Position numbers and translations under genes: made by a program. From positions 58,804,773-58,868,772 of the forward strand of contig OW804095.1 of NCBI GenBank assembly GCA_942159475.1: a stretch of 64,000 nucleotides of DNA, in the 5' to 3' direction. Of the stretch, positions 26,801 through 37,870 are shown one piece after another (positions within the stretch are counted from its first letter, which is position 1; each line of letters opens with the position of its first letter). The notes below the pieces were generated by a model, which worked only from the letters and a program-made list of their open reading frames with translations, searched no databases and was not told where the DNA came from. Source of the stretch: Sthenelais limicola (lineage: Eukaryota; Annelida; Polychaeta; Phyllodocida; Sigalionidae).

Positions 26801-29800
26801 ATAGGGGAGATTCGATCTGTGATTATGAACGGACCAGTGAAACATTTTTGTAATTTCTTTGATGTTTGCTTGGTCAGTAATGTTGGTGCATAGAGATACC
26901 AAGTCTCCAGTCATGTGAGTTTCGTTTGACATAATCTAAGCCTTGCCTAGGCTCTTCAAATGACTTTCTCGTGTTTTTAAAACATCCGAACCAAACAAAA
27001 GAAGATGGGCACTCACCCCGAAAATGAATCAGAACTATTGAGAGCATAGGTGATATATGGTAGATAACTATCCCAATAATTTTGGGCTTCATCAGCATAT
27101 GCTGCAAGTCCTGTTAAGAGAGAAGAATTGCATCCCTCCCTAATTCCTTATGTCAAAGCGCGATATGCCAAACCATGAATTTGGGTAATTCCAAATTGCT
27201 GGCAGGCACTTTTTCAAATATGCTGATATGAATGGAATATCTCCGAGGTATAGGGTAGCTTGCAGTAGAGTATTGGAGATATTATATGAATATTAATCGA
27301 ACGAGAGTCTAGGCTAAGGATAGCCTAACTCTATGAATAATCAAGCAGAGATTCGTCCTGTTTAGACGTAACTTTTATTGAGGAAACATGGGTTTATATA
27401 TATGAGATACATGTACTGCGCATGCGTGCACATGCGCATAATTAGGCCAATCAAGTCATAATTACATTACTCTCATTAGTATTAACCAATAACCAATAAC
27501 CATGGGGGTCCCTATATCCAGCCAATGAAGCTAGGGATATTGGTTGGACCAATAGCCTTGTCTGTTGGTAATACCCAATCAGACTGTGTGTCTCATTAGG
27601 CTATTGGCCCAATTGGGTGTGACCCAATTACTTGTGGTCTACCTGGTGTGTGACCCATATACTCACGGTCCACCTAGTGTGAGACCTTGTAACTTAACTT
27701 GTGAATATTCATAAGGCTATTGCTTATGGGATCCAATATTCCATATTGATCATATACAGTTATTCTTATGTAATATTAGGTAACCTTACATAATACCTTT
27801 GTAGTTCTTACGTGGACAATATAGCTCGTGACAACGCTCAACGTAAATGTTGCACTATTATCTATATATAGGTGGGATGGAGGGCCATATATACCAATAA
27901 AATGAGCCAGGAAGCCTTTTGCGACAGACAGCCACATGAATATAATGCATGTTATTAGCAGATTTATGTATGGGACCTATGGTATCCAAACAGATATGCC
28001 TGAATGGTACTGGGGTGTGATCCATTAGAGTCATTGGGGTAACTAATGGTTGTCATACCTTCTTTGCTTGGATCCGTCTGCTTCATCCGTCAGATGTATT
28101 TGAAAGCTTGATCCGTATATGAAAATATCATCGACATAGGCAATGGCACAGTGATAATTGCATCTTTTTAGTAACATATCTATGACATTCTTATATGCTT
28201 TTGCTGATGTTTTTAATCCCATTGGAAGTGCAGTATACCTATAGCGTTTGTCATGTGTGGCAGAAGTTGCGAGATTTTTATGCTCTGGCTTGATGGGAAT
28301 TTGATAGAGCAGAGATAGAGTGACCCACCATTCCTGCACAAGATCAGAGCATTGCCACCCGATTCTATGGTTATTGTCATAAACAGAATAGTGCCTCAAT
28401 GCAAGATATGTGGCCAATTTGAGGCGATTGTCAACCGCATCAGGCTGTCCAGGATTAGCAAAATCAGGATACCTGCAAAGACACAACAGGGCAGCTGCAT
28501 ATATATATGCCTACTAGAAGATCTACAGACAATACAGGATCAAAACAGCTGAAAAACCATGTACAGAAATTGCAGCCGACAAACCAGGCACAATCAAGGA
28601 AAGGAAGAAAAGAATATGCATGCTCATGGCTGTACCATCTGACAGAAACATCTCAATTAAAATGAGCGAAAAACTGTCCAAATGCAAGGACGTAAAAAAT
28701 GAAATTGCAAAAATGCTGGGAATGAAGACACAGATAGTGTCTGTGGTGAAGAGTGGCCTGGAGACATCAACAGAATTCCTGGCAACATCAGCATTACAGA
28801 AATCCAGGTCACCCTCCTCGGAACAGGTCACATACTCACTATCTTCAAAGTAAACATTTCCCCTTTAGTGCGGCTTCAGGACCATTATGAACCTAGGTCT
28901 ACAGGACGAAACACAAGAAGCATAAAGGAGAATTGTAGATAGTGGGAGTAATAATAATATTATTAATAATAATATAAGTATAATCTTGGTTATAACATCC
29001 CAGTTTGATCATATCCCTGTACAGTCCTAGTGTTGGAAAAAAAATATCTCGCCTTATTAAGGAGAGTAGTGTTTTATGTTATTATGTTTTATGTTTGATT
29101 TACTCCTTATTGAAAGGACGATGATTGACCGGCCACCTTTGGATCAAAACAAACCTTGTCACAGTCCACATGCTCACCTAAGACATCATGCTTACACGGA
29201 CGAATCTCGTCCAATAAATTTTCAATTACTGACAGCTTCTTCCATTCTCTCTATATATGTCCATTACTTGGCTCTTTTTGGTGTTTATTGAGATCTTATT
29301 TAATCTGCACCACATTCCAACCATGTTCAAGTCGTTCTGCAGTTCCTCTTTGAGGTTGCTTACATTGTGCTTACACGGACGAATCTCGTCCAATAAATTT
29401 TCAGTTACTGACAGCTTCTTCCATTCTCTCTATATGTGATATGTGAAGGGTAGTGGTTATATGTTATTAAGAGGCTAGCTTTAAAGTGTTGCTTTGTTTT
29501 GATCTATCTTCCCTTGAACATGTTTGTTGAAGGTGAATGCCTGATCTATAATTAAACCAAGATAACAATACTCATCAGTATAATCTAGGTATGTAGAATT
29601 TAGATTCAGCTTGATTTGGTTTATGGGGGACTTTTGTTTGGTCTCAGAATGATGTCCATTACTTGGCTCTTTTTGGTGTTTATTGAGATCTTATTTAATC
29701 TGCACCACATTCCAACCATGTTCAAGTCGTTCTGCAGTTCTTCTTTATGGTTGCTATTTAGGGGATGAAAATGGTACAGTATGGTGTCGTCAGCGAATAG

Positions 29801-32800
29801 CTGAATTCGTTCACATATAGCAAGAAGAGGAGTGGCCCAAGCACTGTTCCCTGTGGAACACCACAGGTGACCTCTTGCATTTCTGAATATTTCCCATTAG
29901 TTCTGACCTGTTGATAACGGTCTGACAAATAGTGTTCTACCCATTTTATTATTGGGTATGCTAATCAAAATGATTTTAGTTTTTCGAGTAGTATCTCATG
30001 ATTGACGGTATCAAAGGCTTTCTTGAAGTCAAGGTATGCGATTGAGATGTGTTCATTATCACATTTTTTCCCATAGACAAACTCAAATAGTCTTTGGTGT
30101 GCTTGTTCCAAAGAGTGGGCTCCTCTAAAACCATACTGATATTCATATAGAAGGTTGTTGTCTTCTAGGTGGGGATAGATAACCCCATGTACTACCCATT
30201 CTAAGATTTTTGCTGGTAGTTTTACCAGGCTGATTGGGCGGTAGTTTGATGGGTCTGACACTGGCCCTGCTTTGTAAATTGGGGCTACTATTGCCTCTTT
30301 AAAGTCCTGTGGAACTTTTGACGTCCTCAAGGAGACGTTACATAGATGGGTGAATTGTAACGATAGGGTCAGGAATATTGGTTTTAGGACTCTAGTTGGT
30401 AGTAATTGAATACCTGAGGGTTTTGTTATTTTTCGGATAATTTTGTAGACTGTGTCTTGTGTTATGTGTGTGAACTTGAGCAATGGAACATCTCTATTGT
30501 TCTCAACTTCATCTCTTTTATCATCTTGATTTTGTGCAAAGTCTTGATCTATTGATTTTTCGGACCCACTCTTTGTCAGTAACTGGGCTTTGGCAGTTGT
30601 CAGTGGTTCTATCTGGGCAACTAGTTTAGGTCCTATTTTAGAGAAGTAGTTATTGAATTCTCTGGGGATATCTTCATTTTCTAGGAATTTTCCTTCACTA
30701 TTCTTAAGCTTTATTTTACCATCTGGTTTGGTTTTATCAGGAGCAACTAGTGGTTTTAGTATTTCCCAGAATTTCCCAGGGTTTTTGGAATGTTCCGCCA
30801 GCTGCTCAGATATGTATTCAGACTAGAGGAACCACAGGTCGTACACACTTCATAGGGGAGTGATGTGTAGAAGGGATTTAAAAAGGAAACATGATTTAAA
30901 AGCCCTGCATCACACATTACATGGCTACAAGAGGATAATGAATAAAAATTCATCAAGTGCCAAGGAAATAGGGTCAATAATAGTAAATACTAAATGGTTC
31001 TATCAATGCCATGTTGTGTAATTCTTCCGCCATGCGTCACACACTGATTTAAAGATATGCACATGCAAATCCCCTATTCCTGGTAACTAAATCTGGTGCC
31101 AGATATGTAAATGAGATGGTGACCAAGCTAGCTAGCCTCCTAGTATTGAATGATACTATAGCAAATGGCAACAAATATGTTGTCTTGAAATATTTTTATG
31201 TTTTGAGCCTCCTTTCTGGGTGGTGTACCAACTCAACCTTCGGTTACAAAACTGATTTGATAAACACTCCTTAAATCTCCCCATTCTTTAGTTCTATTAT
31301 GTTACCATTTCCTCTCACTACCTTTCCTTGGCTTACTCACTGGATGGTCCTGGGTATGACCATAAAGTGCCTTTCTGTCTCTTTTCTCAGTCTCTCTCTC
31401 CCTTCTTATCTATCTCTTTTTCCTGGGTATGATCATAAACTGCCTCCCTCTCAGCTCTCCCGCCCTTGATAAAACACTCTTAAATGTGTTGATAAGGGCG
31501 TAAAGCAACCAATCTCACTCACTCACTACTCACTGGATAGATACTTTCATTCAAAGGAGTATACTTAATTAAAACTAACCATACTTAAAAGAAATTTAAA
31601 AAAAAGAAAAACTGCAACTACAGCTACAGCTGCCACTACCCTCCTGATATTGATAGATATCAGTACATGACCGTCTTCTGTTGGCTTGTTACATGGAATT
31701 ATGCATAGGCAGGACTACATGTACATGTTACACCACTCAAAAAGATAAATAAATAATGTGAACAGAAAAACATGTCAAGCAGTCTCAGTAAATAACTCCC
31801 ATTCTGAATCTACCCCTGCGTTCTTTTTTTTAACGTTTTTATTTTTCATACACATCGTGAAAATTTGCAGTAGAACATATCGCTGACATTCAGCGTTCGT
31901 CTAGGTCGGCTGCAAGCCTATCTATGAGACGATAACATTTTTGTCTTTTATCTTAAAAAACGGTGAGAACCATTATTGAATAGATATTACATGAACACGA
32001 TTATCAGAGGTGATCCAATTCGATCTTCTGATTAGAAACAAGGCGATGTGAGAAATAATGAGGGATGAAAGATTATACATGTGTATGTTTTCCATTGCAT
32101 TTGTTAAAGCTGTGAATAGAACTTTTATTTTGTGCCATACTATATAATTGCTGGCGTATTTAGACTTCAAAAAGGCTTTTGATACTGTAAATCATGAAAT
32201 TCTCTTAAAGAAAATGGCAGCAATAGGCATAGATAACAGAGCACTTGAATGGTTTGGAGACTATCTGCACAACAGAAAACAGAGGGTGGTGGCAAATGGT
32301 TATGTATCAAGGGAGAGGAGGGTCACTTGTGGGGTGCTACAGGGGACGACATTGGGTCCACTGTTGTTTATAATATATATTAATGATATTCACAAAGTCA
32401 TTAAAAACTGTAGAATTCAACATTTTGCAGATGATACAGTGATATATACATCCAATAAAGATAGGGGAATTGCAGAGGAGAACCTGCAGATAGACCTTGC
32501 AGGTATAGATCTATGGTGTAAGCATAATAAGATTTCTTTAAACGTAGGAAAATGCAAAATTATGTCCTTAACTACCTCAAGGAAAATAGACTGAACATTA
32601 TTGAAACCAATTTTCATAGGAAAGAAGGAGATTGAACGAACAGAAAATTACACTTATTTAGGCATGAACATCGACCAAGATCTGTCGCTCAAGGACCATT
32701 TACAAGACAAATTGACAAAAGCAAAAAACAAAATTTATTATCTATCAAAACTGAAAAGAATAGCTACACCAAATACCTTAAGAATGCTATATAAGGTCAC

Positions 32801-35800
32801 TATAAGCCCCATACTAGAATATGGAGACACTTTGTATAATGCTGCTTCAAAGAACATTTTAGACAGACTACAAACAGTCCAAAACACAGCTTTGAGGATA
32901 TCTGAGGGTCTAGATAAAAGAAGTAATGTACAAAAATTACATAAAGATCTGCAAATACCATTACTACATAAGAAAAGAGAGGCACATTTATTAGAATATG
33001 CTTTCAAATTATGTCAAAATGAAGAAAATATTGATAACAGGAAAATTAACCTAAGAAATCTTGCTTCAGGAAAATCACTGCTAGTACCAAACCCCAAAAA
33101 TGAAAAAATAAAAAGATCCCTCATATACCAAGCACCTGTCCTTTGGAACAGCATCCCCGACCATGCTAAGAAGTATGACCTTAGAGAGTTTAGAACATTC
33201 CTCAGAGACTATATGTTAAGGGAGTAAAGAGGACAAATCCCCAAAATCCCCAGAGTCACAAAATGTTGATAATGTAAAGTTATGATAAGCACTTATACTG
33301 ATGTAAGCATGTAAGACTTACCCCAACCCTTATTTGACCATTCTGCAAGGCTAACTAGCCAAGTGTACTTTATGTTATTTTATCTTGCTTTATTCTATTG
33401 TAAACTATGTGTAAACAATTATTTACTATTTAGATGTAGAAGGGCCCGTCGGAAGAACTATCTTTGACAGAGACGAGAGTCCTATTTTCATTCATTTATA
33501 GACATTATGTACGACAAAATGAAAATAAAGTTTCAATATATATAATAATAGTTGCCTGCATTGGTAAATGTTGAGCTTTGGGGGCAAACTGAGTTTTAAT
33601 AGCCTAGTTTATCACGCCTCCTGATTTTTAATACTTTGCTAATTTCATATCAGTCTGGAGGTACGACTGTGCCGCTTGAAAGTCGAACTGTCCGCTTCAT
33701 AGACAACTTCAGTGTTGGGACGCGAGGCTCAACATCTGCTGAGTATCCTTTGCCGTCATTACCTTCAAGAAGTCATTGTGTTACCGTCCTAATAAAGTCA
33801 CAAGCATGGCAGTGCGATCGATACTAAGATATGTTATGTTATGTTATGTTAAAGAAAAATCCTTGAAAAGTTAAAGAAAAGAAATTGCTGAGTACAAAAT
33901 GTTTTTTTCATGATAGCAGAAGTATCTTGCCTTTTCACGTATAGTAATGAAATACCAAAGAATATCAGACCACATAGTAACGAACGTTTAAACCTATGGC
34001 CCTGGTGGATATTATATCATGCAGATTTGTCTCCATTAATTTTACTACATATTATCGTATACCTAACATCTAACATGCCCTATTGATATTCTTAACTGAA
34101 AAAGATACTTCCTTCGACATGGATACGCTGTTATTTTTCTGCATCGTAAAGGAAGTCTTGAGCCATTCAGAAGACATTTTATGCATACCAACCTCTTAGA
34201 CATGCTAGAATCAACTACAGATGATGAACTGAAAGGTAAAATCATCGATTGATAAAATTCATTTTATATCGGGTTTCCATGACAAAATGTAAACAATCAA
34301 AGTATCTGGCAGCAAAGTATGCCATAATGCTATCACAATTTATTAGATATGAATATTCCTTTGATTGTCTCAAGTTCTTAAATCTTGTTAAAAATCTTAT
34401 CTATGTACAAAAGACCATAACATGTGCCGTTTCTTTGAATTCTAGTTCATCAAAACTACCTGAACCACGTTGGACCAGTATTAATGCAGTATAAGAAAGT
34501 TAAGGAAACACAATCGCTTTTGCAGGTATTTATGACTTGTAGGCTACGCTTCTAACCAGTTAATTAATAAATTGATGCGGGGAAGTTACTGCTAACCGAT
34601 TTTAAGTCGTGTGTGGGTATTTATCACTTTCCACCCAAAAGAACAATATGTGGAATTTTCGTTATTTTGTTGATTTTATTGATGACTCTGTCCTACGTTT
34701 CGGACAGGGACAAACCGATGCAATCATTTATTTAATTAAATATATTGATTGAATTATTTTAGTCTTATATACTATATTGTTGTTTCTGCTATATATAATA
34801 CATGTGTATACATACAATATATTGCTGTGTGTTATGCTGTCATCAGGTATGGGATTTTGATGAGAAATAATAACCTCATTTACATCAATTATTGCCAACA
34901 TCAACGTTTTGTAGGTGAGCTTTACGACACTGTCTGACTACCTTCATTACCTAAAGGCCACTGCTGAGGCAATGGGAAGTATAGGGAAACAGGCTATGTT
35001 CTATTTGGCTGCTGCTGTATCCGATTTCTACATTCCAGCTGAACAAATGGTAATGATGCGTGTGTATGTTGGGTTGGGTTGGGTGGGTGGCGTGGGGTGG
35101 GGGTATCATACCTGCTCCGCTAGTGATATGTATATGGATGAGAGGGGTAAGGCATAGATACAGTATCACTTATTCTTCGTTGGTACATGTGGTGACAAAC
35201 GCAAAGCATGGCATATTTTTTTTACTTTTTGTTGTTTTTGATAAGGATTTGGAAACACTTTTCTTTTATCCTATGATGGGCGCTACATAGATATTGACCA
35301 AACAGAGCCACACCATTTGACATACATGTGGGAAAGTTTACACCCGCCTGAAATTCTTTCAGAATTTAACATATTGCTGTGTGTAATCATAGGAAAACAC
35401 GTCTAGTCGAAATTGAGATTTGTAAGCTTGTTCTTCCCAAAGCTCTTTCGTAATGGTTACCGTCTTTATATCTCGTCTGTAATATTATACCCTCTGATTT
35501 TCATTCGGTCTAATTGTGAGGAATAAGATAAAAGCAATTTAGATTAATACATTTGCAAGATGACAACGTGATGGTTCATTAAACCATTGGTACATGGTAC
35601 CATGTACCAATGTACCATGGTACCATGACGGTCCATTATCCATTAAACTATATCTTGAGATTACTTGAAACTTTCTATGAAAAGTTCTATTTTTAATCTT
35701 GCCTACATTGACGTGATGGTTTATTTCTTCCATTTGCGTTTAGCCTGAACATAAAATTCAGTCATCGTCAGGACCTCTGCAAATTAGCCTTCAACTGGTT

Positions 35801-36448
35801 CCCAAAATGTTACAGCCTCTTGTCAGCGTGTGGTCTCCTGACGCTTTTATTGTATCTTTCAAAGTAAGTATCAATAACACATCAACATTTAATTATGATA
35901 ATTAATATGTCGTTCATCTAAATGATCTTGTCTATTACATCTCCGATTATCTAGTTTAAACATCTGTTGATTGGACCATGTGTCCTAATGACATATCACT
36001 ACATTTATCCTCGTATATTGCAGCTGGAAACAAATCCAGAAATTTTAATCAAGAAGTCTAAAGAAGCCATCAAAAGATACAATCATCAGGTAAGGTTACA
36101 CAAAATCATTCAGAAAATGACAAAATATTCTTATATATACACAGATTGTTGATTTCATGCCCAAGTTGTTAAAATCGTCTCAGTTGAGCTGTTCAAACTT
36201 GTTTATTTTTACATCTGAGGAAATTTTGATTGACGGTTACAACACACTTATGGCAAATGATCTTTCATGTTAAACAGGTGGTCGTGGCCAATATCTTGGA
36301 GACTAGAAAACAAGAAGTTATTATTGTCACTAAGGATAGTGAGGATGTTATCCGCCTGAGTGATGAAGAATTAAAGGATGGCAAGGAGATAGAAGAGAGG
36401 GTTATAGAGCAACTTGCAGAAAAGCACAGTCAATTTAAGCAATCTTAA
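14832..36448 (+). CDS. PPCS: Phosphopantothenate-cysteine ligase, 8 coding exons with a giant first intron
   Basis: Exons: 14832-14954, 33654-33742, 34105-34235, 34446-34525, 34915-35049, 35744-35863, 36024-36089, 36278-36448. Together they encode 304 residues (human enzyme 311). All junctions are GT-AG and phases are consistent. The enzyme joins 4'-phosphopantothenate to cysteine using a nucleoside triphosphate, the second step of coenzyme A synthesis, in the cytosol. Family signatures are the nucleotide-binding SGGT at residues 42-45 with VPLE and VRFIDNFS following, [11 protein letters not shown] at 170-180, EHKIQSS from residue 188, the ISFKLET-like stretch across exons 6-7 (VSFK then LETN), and VVVANILET from residue 249. 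It is the eukaryotic monofunctional form with no decarboxylase domain. Intron 1 is about 18.7 kb and packed with transposons; the other introns are 86 bp to about 0.7 kb. The start codon fits the family N-terminal length. No broken residue is seen in the exons. Confidence 0.95.
14955..15700. other. Start of PPCS intron 1, no element recognised
   Basis: This is AT-rich intronic sequence after a good donor (TCA|GTAAGT). An open frame running on from exon 1 ends at 15158 and is just intron read-through. Nothing else is recognised. Confidence 0.6.
15706..16340 (+). repeat. Tandem pair of ~330-bp units with hairpin-forming ends
   Basis: Unit 1 (about 15725-16055) and unit 2 (about 16057-16340) share blocks such as ACAGTATAATCGATAT and AATTAATGCAAATAAAGTTG. 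Each ends in an imperfect palindrome bounded by AGCAAGAATAGCA and TGCTGTTCTTGCTAT. In unit 1 the palindrome (about 15900-16050) also pairs GGCCGAAAA with TTTTCGGCC and TATTCTCC with GGAGAATA. No coding capacity. It may be two copies of a foldback MITE. Confidence 0.65.
16609..17790. mobile_element. Non-autonomous hAT-like DNA transposon, 1182 bp
   Basis: Terminal inverted repeats are CAGTGTGCGACATA at the left and its exact complement TATGTCGCACACTG at the right. The element is flanked by a perfect direct repeat CATTGG (16603-16608 and 17791-17796), read as the target-site duplication. Subterminal repeats with TCGGGCCATGA occur at both ends. CAGTG-type termini and a duplication of 5-8 bp are typical of the hAT superfamily. 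No transposase is recognisable inside; a 93-codon open frame on the minus strand at 17360-17641 has no known domain. Confidence 0.75.
18585..19045. other. ~460-bp insertion inside the L1/Tx1-like LINE
   Basis: The LINE protein breaks off after NPDHYT at about 18583 and resumes at [13 protein letters not shown] from about 19054. The intervening DNA has short open frames without similarity that I recognise, a G-rich stretch near 18960-18980, and no clear terminal repeats. It may be an insertion or a rearranged piece of another LINE. Confidence 0.5.
22733..23310 (+). repeat. Direct duplication of a ~135-bp segment
   Basis: Copies at about 22733-22866 and 23175-23310 share AAGGATGTACAAAAATAAGT, GAAAACTTTTGGTCTTTATT and TTTATACATTAAA with few differences. 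The copies are about 440 bp apart and the DNA between them also has local repeats (GCTAGGTCCTCC, three times near 22955-22985). Confidence 0.75.
24100..24690 (+). repeat. Minisatellite of ~20-bp units (TTGATTGACTATTTYGACTT)
   Basis: About 590 bp of imperfect repeats built from TTGATTGACTATT followed by TTGACTT or TCGACTT, with single-base and length variants. An 85-codon open frame at 24112-24369 is only the translated repeat. A pyrimidine-rich tract with (TCC)n follows a little upstream and downstream. Confidence 0.85.
24803..24985 (+). repeat. Three-copy tandem repeat
   Basis: The segment TTTCATGACCAAGTAATAGA plus AATAATACT and AAATATAACTTAATGTAATT occurs as two long copies and a partial third. 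Period is about 70-90 bp. No coding capacity. Confidence 0.75.
25743..26395. other. PPCS intron 1 segment without recognised element
   Basis: This lies between the LINE poly(A) tail and the Ty3-like remnant. Nothing was recognised beyond ordinary AT-rich sequence. Confidence 0.5.
26400..28490 (-). mobile_element. Decayed Ty3/gypsy-like LTR retrotransposon (RT and integrase remnants)
   Basis: On the minus strand, 28486-28043 encodes part of a retroelement reverse transcriptase with [17 protein letters not shown] and the catalytic box [12 protein letters not shown]. Integrase core sequence follows at about 28017-27835 ([18 protein letters not shown], then DNSATFT), containing the first two catalytic aspartates. 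After an insertion it resumes at about 27240-26550 with [15 protein letters not shown], then [17 protein letters not shown] and a C-terminal region ([28 protein letters not shown]). RNase H and much of the polyprotein are missing, and stops and frameshifts abound. No envelope gene and no paired LTRs were found. The family is assigned from motif style, so Ty3/gypsy is likely rather than certain. Confidence 0.75.
27261..27833 (-). mobile_element. Probable solo LTR inserted in the integrase of the Ty3-like element
   Basis: This 573-bp block sits exactly between two parts of the integrase reading frame. On the minus strand it begins TGTCACGAG and ends CTACTGCA, giving LTR-like TG...CA ends. It carries a TATA-like CATATATATAAACCC and a downstream AATAAAA signal in the expected order. 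Flanking words AGCGT and AGCTA may be a decayed 5-bp target duplication. It has no open frame. It looks like what recombination between the two LTRs of a full element would leave. Confidence 0.55.
28478..28970 (+). mobile_element. 3'-terminal fragment of another non-LTR retrotransposon
   Basis: The plus strand encodes a degraded C-terminal piece. [19 protein letters not shown] starts near 28626, and a frameshift near 28760 leads to [20 protein letters not shown]. This pattern is shared by the C-termini of many invertebrate LINE polyproteins. A (AATAAT)n-like tract at about 28945-28970 looks like its simple-repeat tail. Upstream parts are absent, consistent with 5' truncation. Confidence 0.6.
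29191..29760. repeat. Interleaved direct repeats next to the antisense LINE
   Basis: A segment of about 68 bp with ACGGACGAATCTCGTCCAAT occurs at 29191-29259 and 29370-29437. A second segment of about 100 bp (CCATTACTTGGCTCTTTTTG onward) occurs at 29261-29358 and 29651-29751. The second one encodes, on the minus strand, a piece of the neighbouring reverse transcriptase ([10 protein letters not shown]). The first is related to one arm of the palindrome at 44574-44666. This points to local duplication of the LINE 3' part. Confidence 0.7.
29450..30816 (-). mobile_element. CR1/Jockey-like LINE reverse transcriptase, antisense pseudogene
   Basis: The minus strand from about 30816 encodes [13 protein letters not shown], then [18 protein letters not shown]. 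The RT core follows with [30 protein letters not shown] and [20 protein letters not shown]. One in-frame TGA at 29965-29967 interrupts it. It then continues with [16 protein letters not shown] and [21 protein letters not shown] frameshift near 29800 precedes [13 protein letters not shown] (catalytic DD) and [18 protein letters not shown]. The copy lacks endonuclease and its 5' part. It is closely related to the plus-strand LINE at 32146-33545. Confidence 0.8.
30817..32145. other. PPCS intron 1 segment without recognised element
   Basis: AT-rich DNA between two LINE fragments in opposite orientation. CT-rich patches lie near 31380-31430. A T-rich stretch near 31825 could be the poly(A) end of an antisense retroposon. 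No gene or coding domain is seen. Confidence 0.5.
32146..33545 (+). mobile_element. 5'-truncated CR1/Jockey-like LINE with a nearly intact 3' reading frame
   Basis: The frame runs from [20 protein letters not shown] at about 32148 to a stop at 33227. It holds [18 protein letters not shown], the catalytic [29 protein letters not shown] and the C-terminal [16 protein letters not shown]. One in-frame TGA at 32592-32594 is the only interruption over 1080 nt. The 3' UTR of about 320 bp contains a CCCGTCGG/GACGAGAG stem-loop-like stretch and ends in AAAATAAAGTTTC followed by a short AT-rich tail. The endonuclease and first half of the RT are lost, so it cannot move by itself. It is a relatively young insertion in PPCS intron 1. 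Confidence 0.85.
35565..35630. repeat. Short palindromic cluster in PPCS intron 5
   Basis: Overlapping palindromes are built from GGTACATGGTACCATGTACC and TGTACCATGGTACCATG. They could form a small cruciform. No protein or known element is linked to them. Confidence 0.6.
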
Positions 36449-37102
36449 AAGCTTCAATATAAAGACACAGACCCGTAGGGTTGTCCTGCCATAACTAATT
36501 GTGATACACTTTGGCGATGTACTGTGAATTAACCAGCCGGAATTTGTTGGCACGTTTATCTTGTGTTGTCATTTAATCTTATGAATGTTAAATTATTAAG
36601 ATACGGGGATATGGGTTATAACTTTTATTTCTTTCTTAAGTGGCAGTAGTTTTAATGCAAACTTGTGTATACATCATGACGAACAAATCTAAAGGCCTAA
36701 CTTTATTATTTACAAGTTTCAGTGGTTTTGTTTGGTATGACAACAGCCGTTCTCCAACACTCTATGTCCCCTGCCCTGGTCCTGGCTTCATTCCCAGCTT
36801 CTCCCAGATTGTTGACGTTCCTTGACTACGTTTCGCCTCCATGTGGTCTTTGGTCCTGTCTGTCACTATGCAGTCGTCCAATCTGTCCTTCCTCATCCGA
36901 CCCAGTTCCATCAATTTCTTGGAAAACTTTGAGGGTTTTAGCAAAAAGTATCAGTTTTTCAATTGTTTCTTATAAAATTAGCTAAGGAATAAACTGGGAT
37001 GAATTATACATATTCTTAACGATTATTTGTCTGGTGAATTGTGTTCGGTTGGTTTTGATATAATCTCAATTAGTCAGGGTTCTTATGTCCATGAAGTTGC
37101 CC
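36449..37102 (+). other. PPCS 3' UTR and downstream flank
   Basis: This follows the PPCS stop at 36446-36448. A poly(A) signal AATAAA lies at about 36986-36991, which would give a 3' UTR of roughly 0.55 kb. Short open frames here have no recognised domain. The region ends at the inverted-repeat arm. Confidence 0.5.
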
Positions 37103-37870
37103 CTGTAGGGTATTGATGGAGAAAGTGAAAACTATACATTTTCGGAAACGTCAGGACCCATAGATTATGAAAACCAATGTTGCCCAAAACGTGTCGGCCA
37201 TCTTGGCCGCCATATTGGACAATCCAAGATGGCCGCCATTCCAAACCTTTTTATGCCCATAACTATCTTATTACTGGTCATAGAAACTTGATTTTGGTGT
37301 CTACACCAAGGTTTTCAAGGTCAAGGAATACAATGAAGATATCTATTTGAGTCTGGCATGTGTCGGCCATCTTGAAATCCAAGATGGCCACCATTCCAAA
37401 CATTCTTTTGCTCATAACTTCTTAATTTTCTATAATAGGAACTTGATTTTGGTGTCTACACATAGGTTTTCAGGGGCAAGGAATACAATGAAGATGGCTG
37501 ATTGGGTCTGGCATGTGTCGGCCATCTTGAAATCCAAGATGGCGGCCATTTGGAAAATGACTGTTATTGTAAGAAATCTCAAATCCAGTCTAACTTCTTA
37601 CTTTTTTATAATAGAAACTTGATTTTGGTGTCTATACATAAGTTTTCAGGGGCAAGGAATACAATGAAGATGGCTGATTGGGTCTGGCATGTGTCGGCCA
37701 TCTTGAAATCCAAGATGGCCTCCATTGAAAACATTCTTTTGCTCATAACTTCTTAATTTTTTATAATAGGAACTTGATTTTGGTGTCTACACATAGGTTT
37801 TCAGGGGCAAGGAATGCAATGAAGATGTCTGATTGGGTCTGCTATGTGTCAGCCATACTGAAATCTAATA
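37103..37870 (+). repeat. Left arm of a 7.3-kb inverted-repeat structure
   Basis: It begins CTGTAGGGTATTGATGGAG. The first 525 bp or so are almost identical, in reverse complement, to 44435-43910. The arm contains tandem units of about 155-176 bp. Each carries GCCATCTTGAAATCCAAGATGGC-type DNA, a 9-bp stem hairpin that presents two opposed ATGGC(GGC) motifs resembling YY1 sites. Open frames across the units are only translated repeats. Confidence 0.85.

Noticed and set aside
26400..28490. Endogenous retrovirus with an envelope gene
   Set aside because: Only RT and integrase remnants are visible. No envelope-like frame or paired LTRs were found.
37347..37756. Plus-strand proteins repeating GLACVGHLEIQDG-like residues
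   Set aside because: They arise from the tandem arm units and recur on both arms in every frame.
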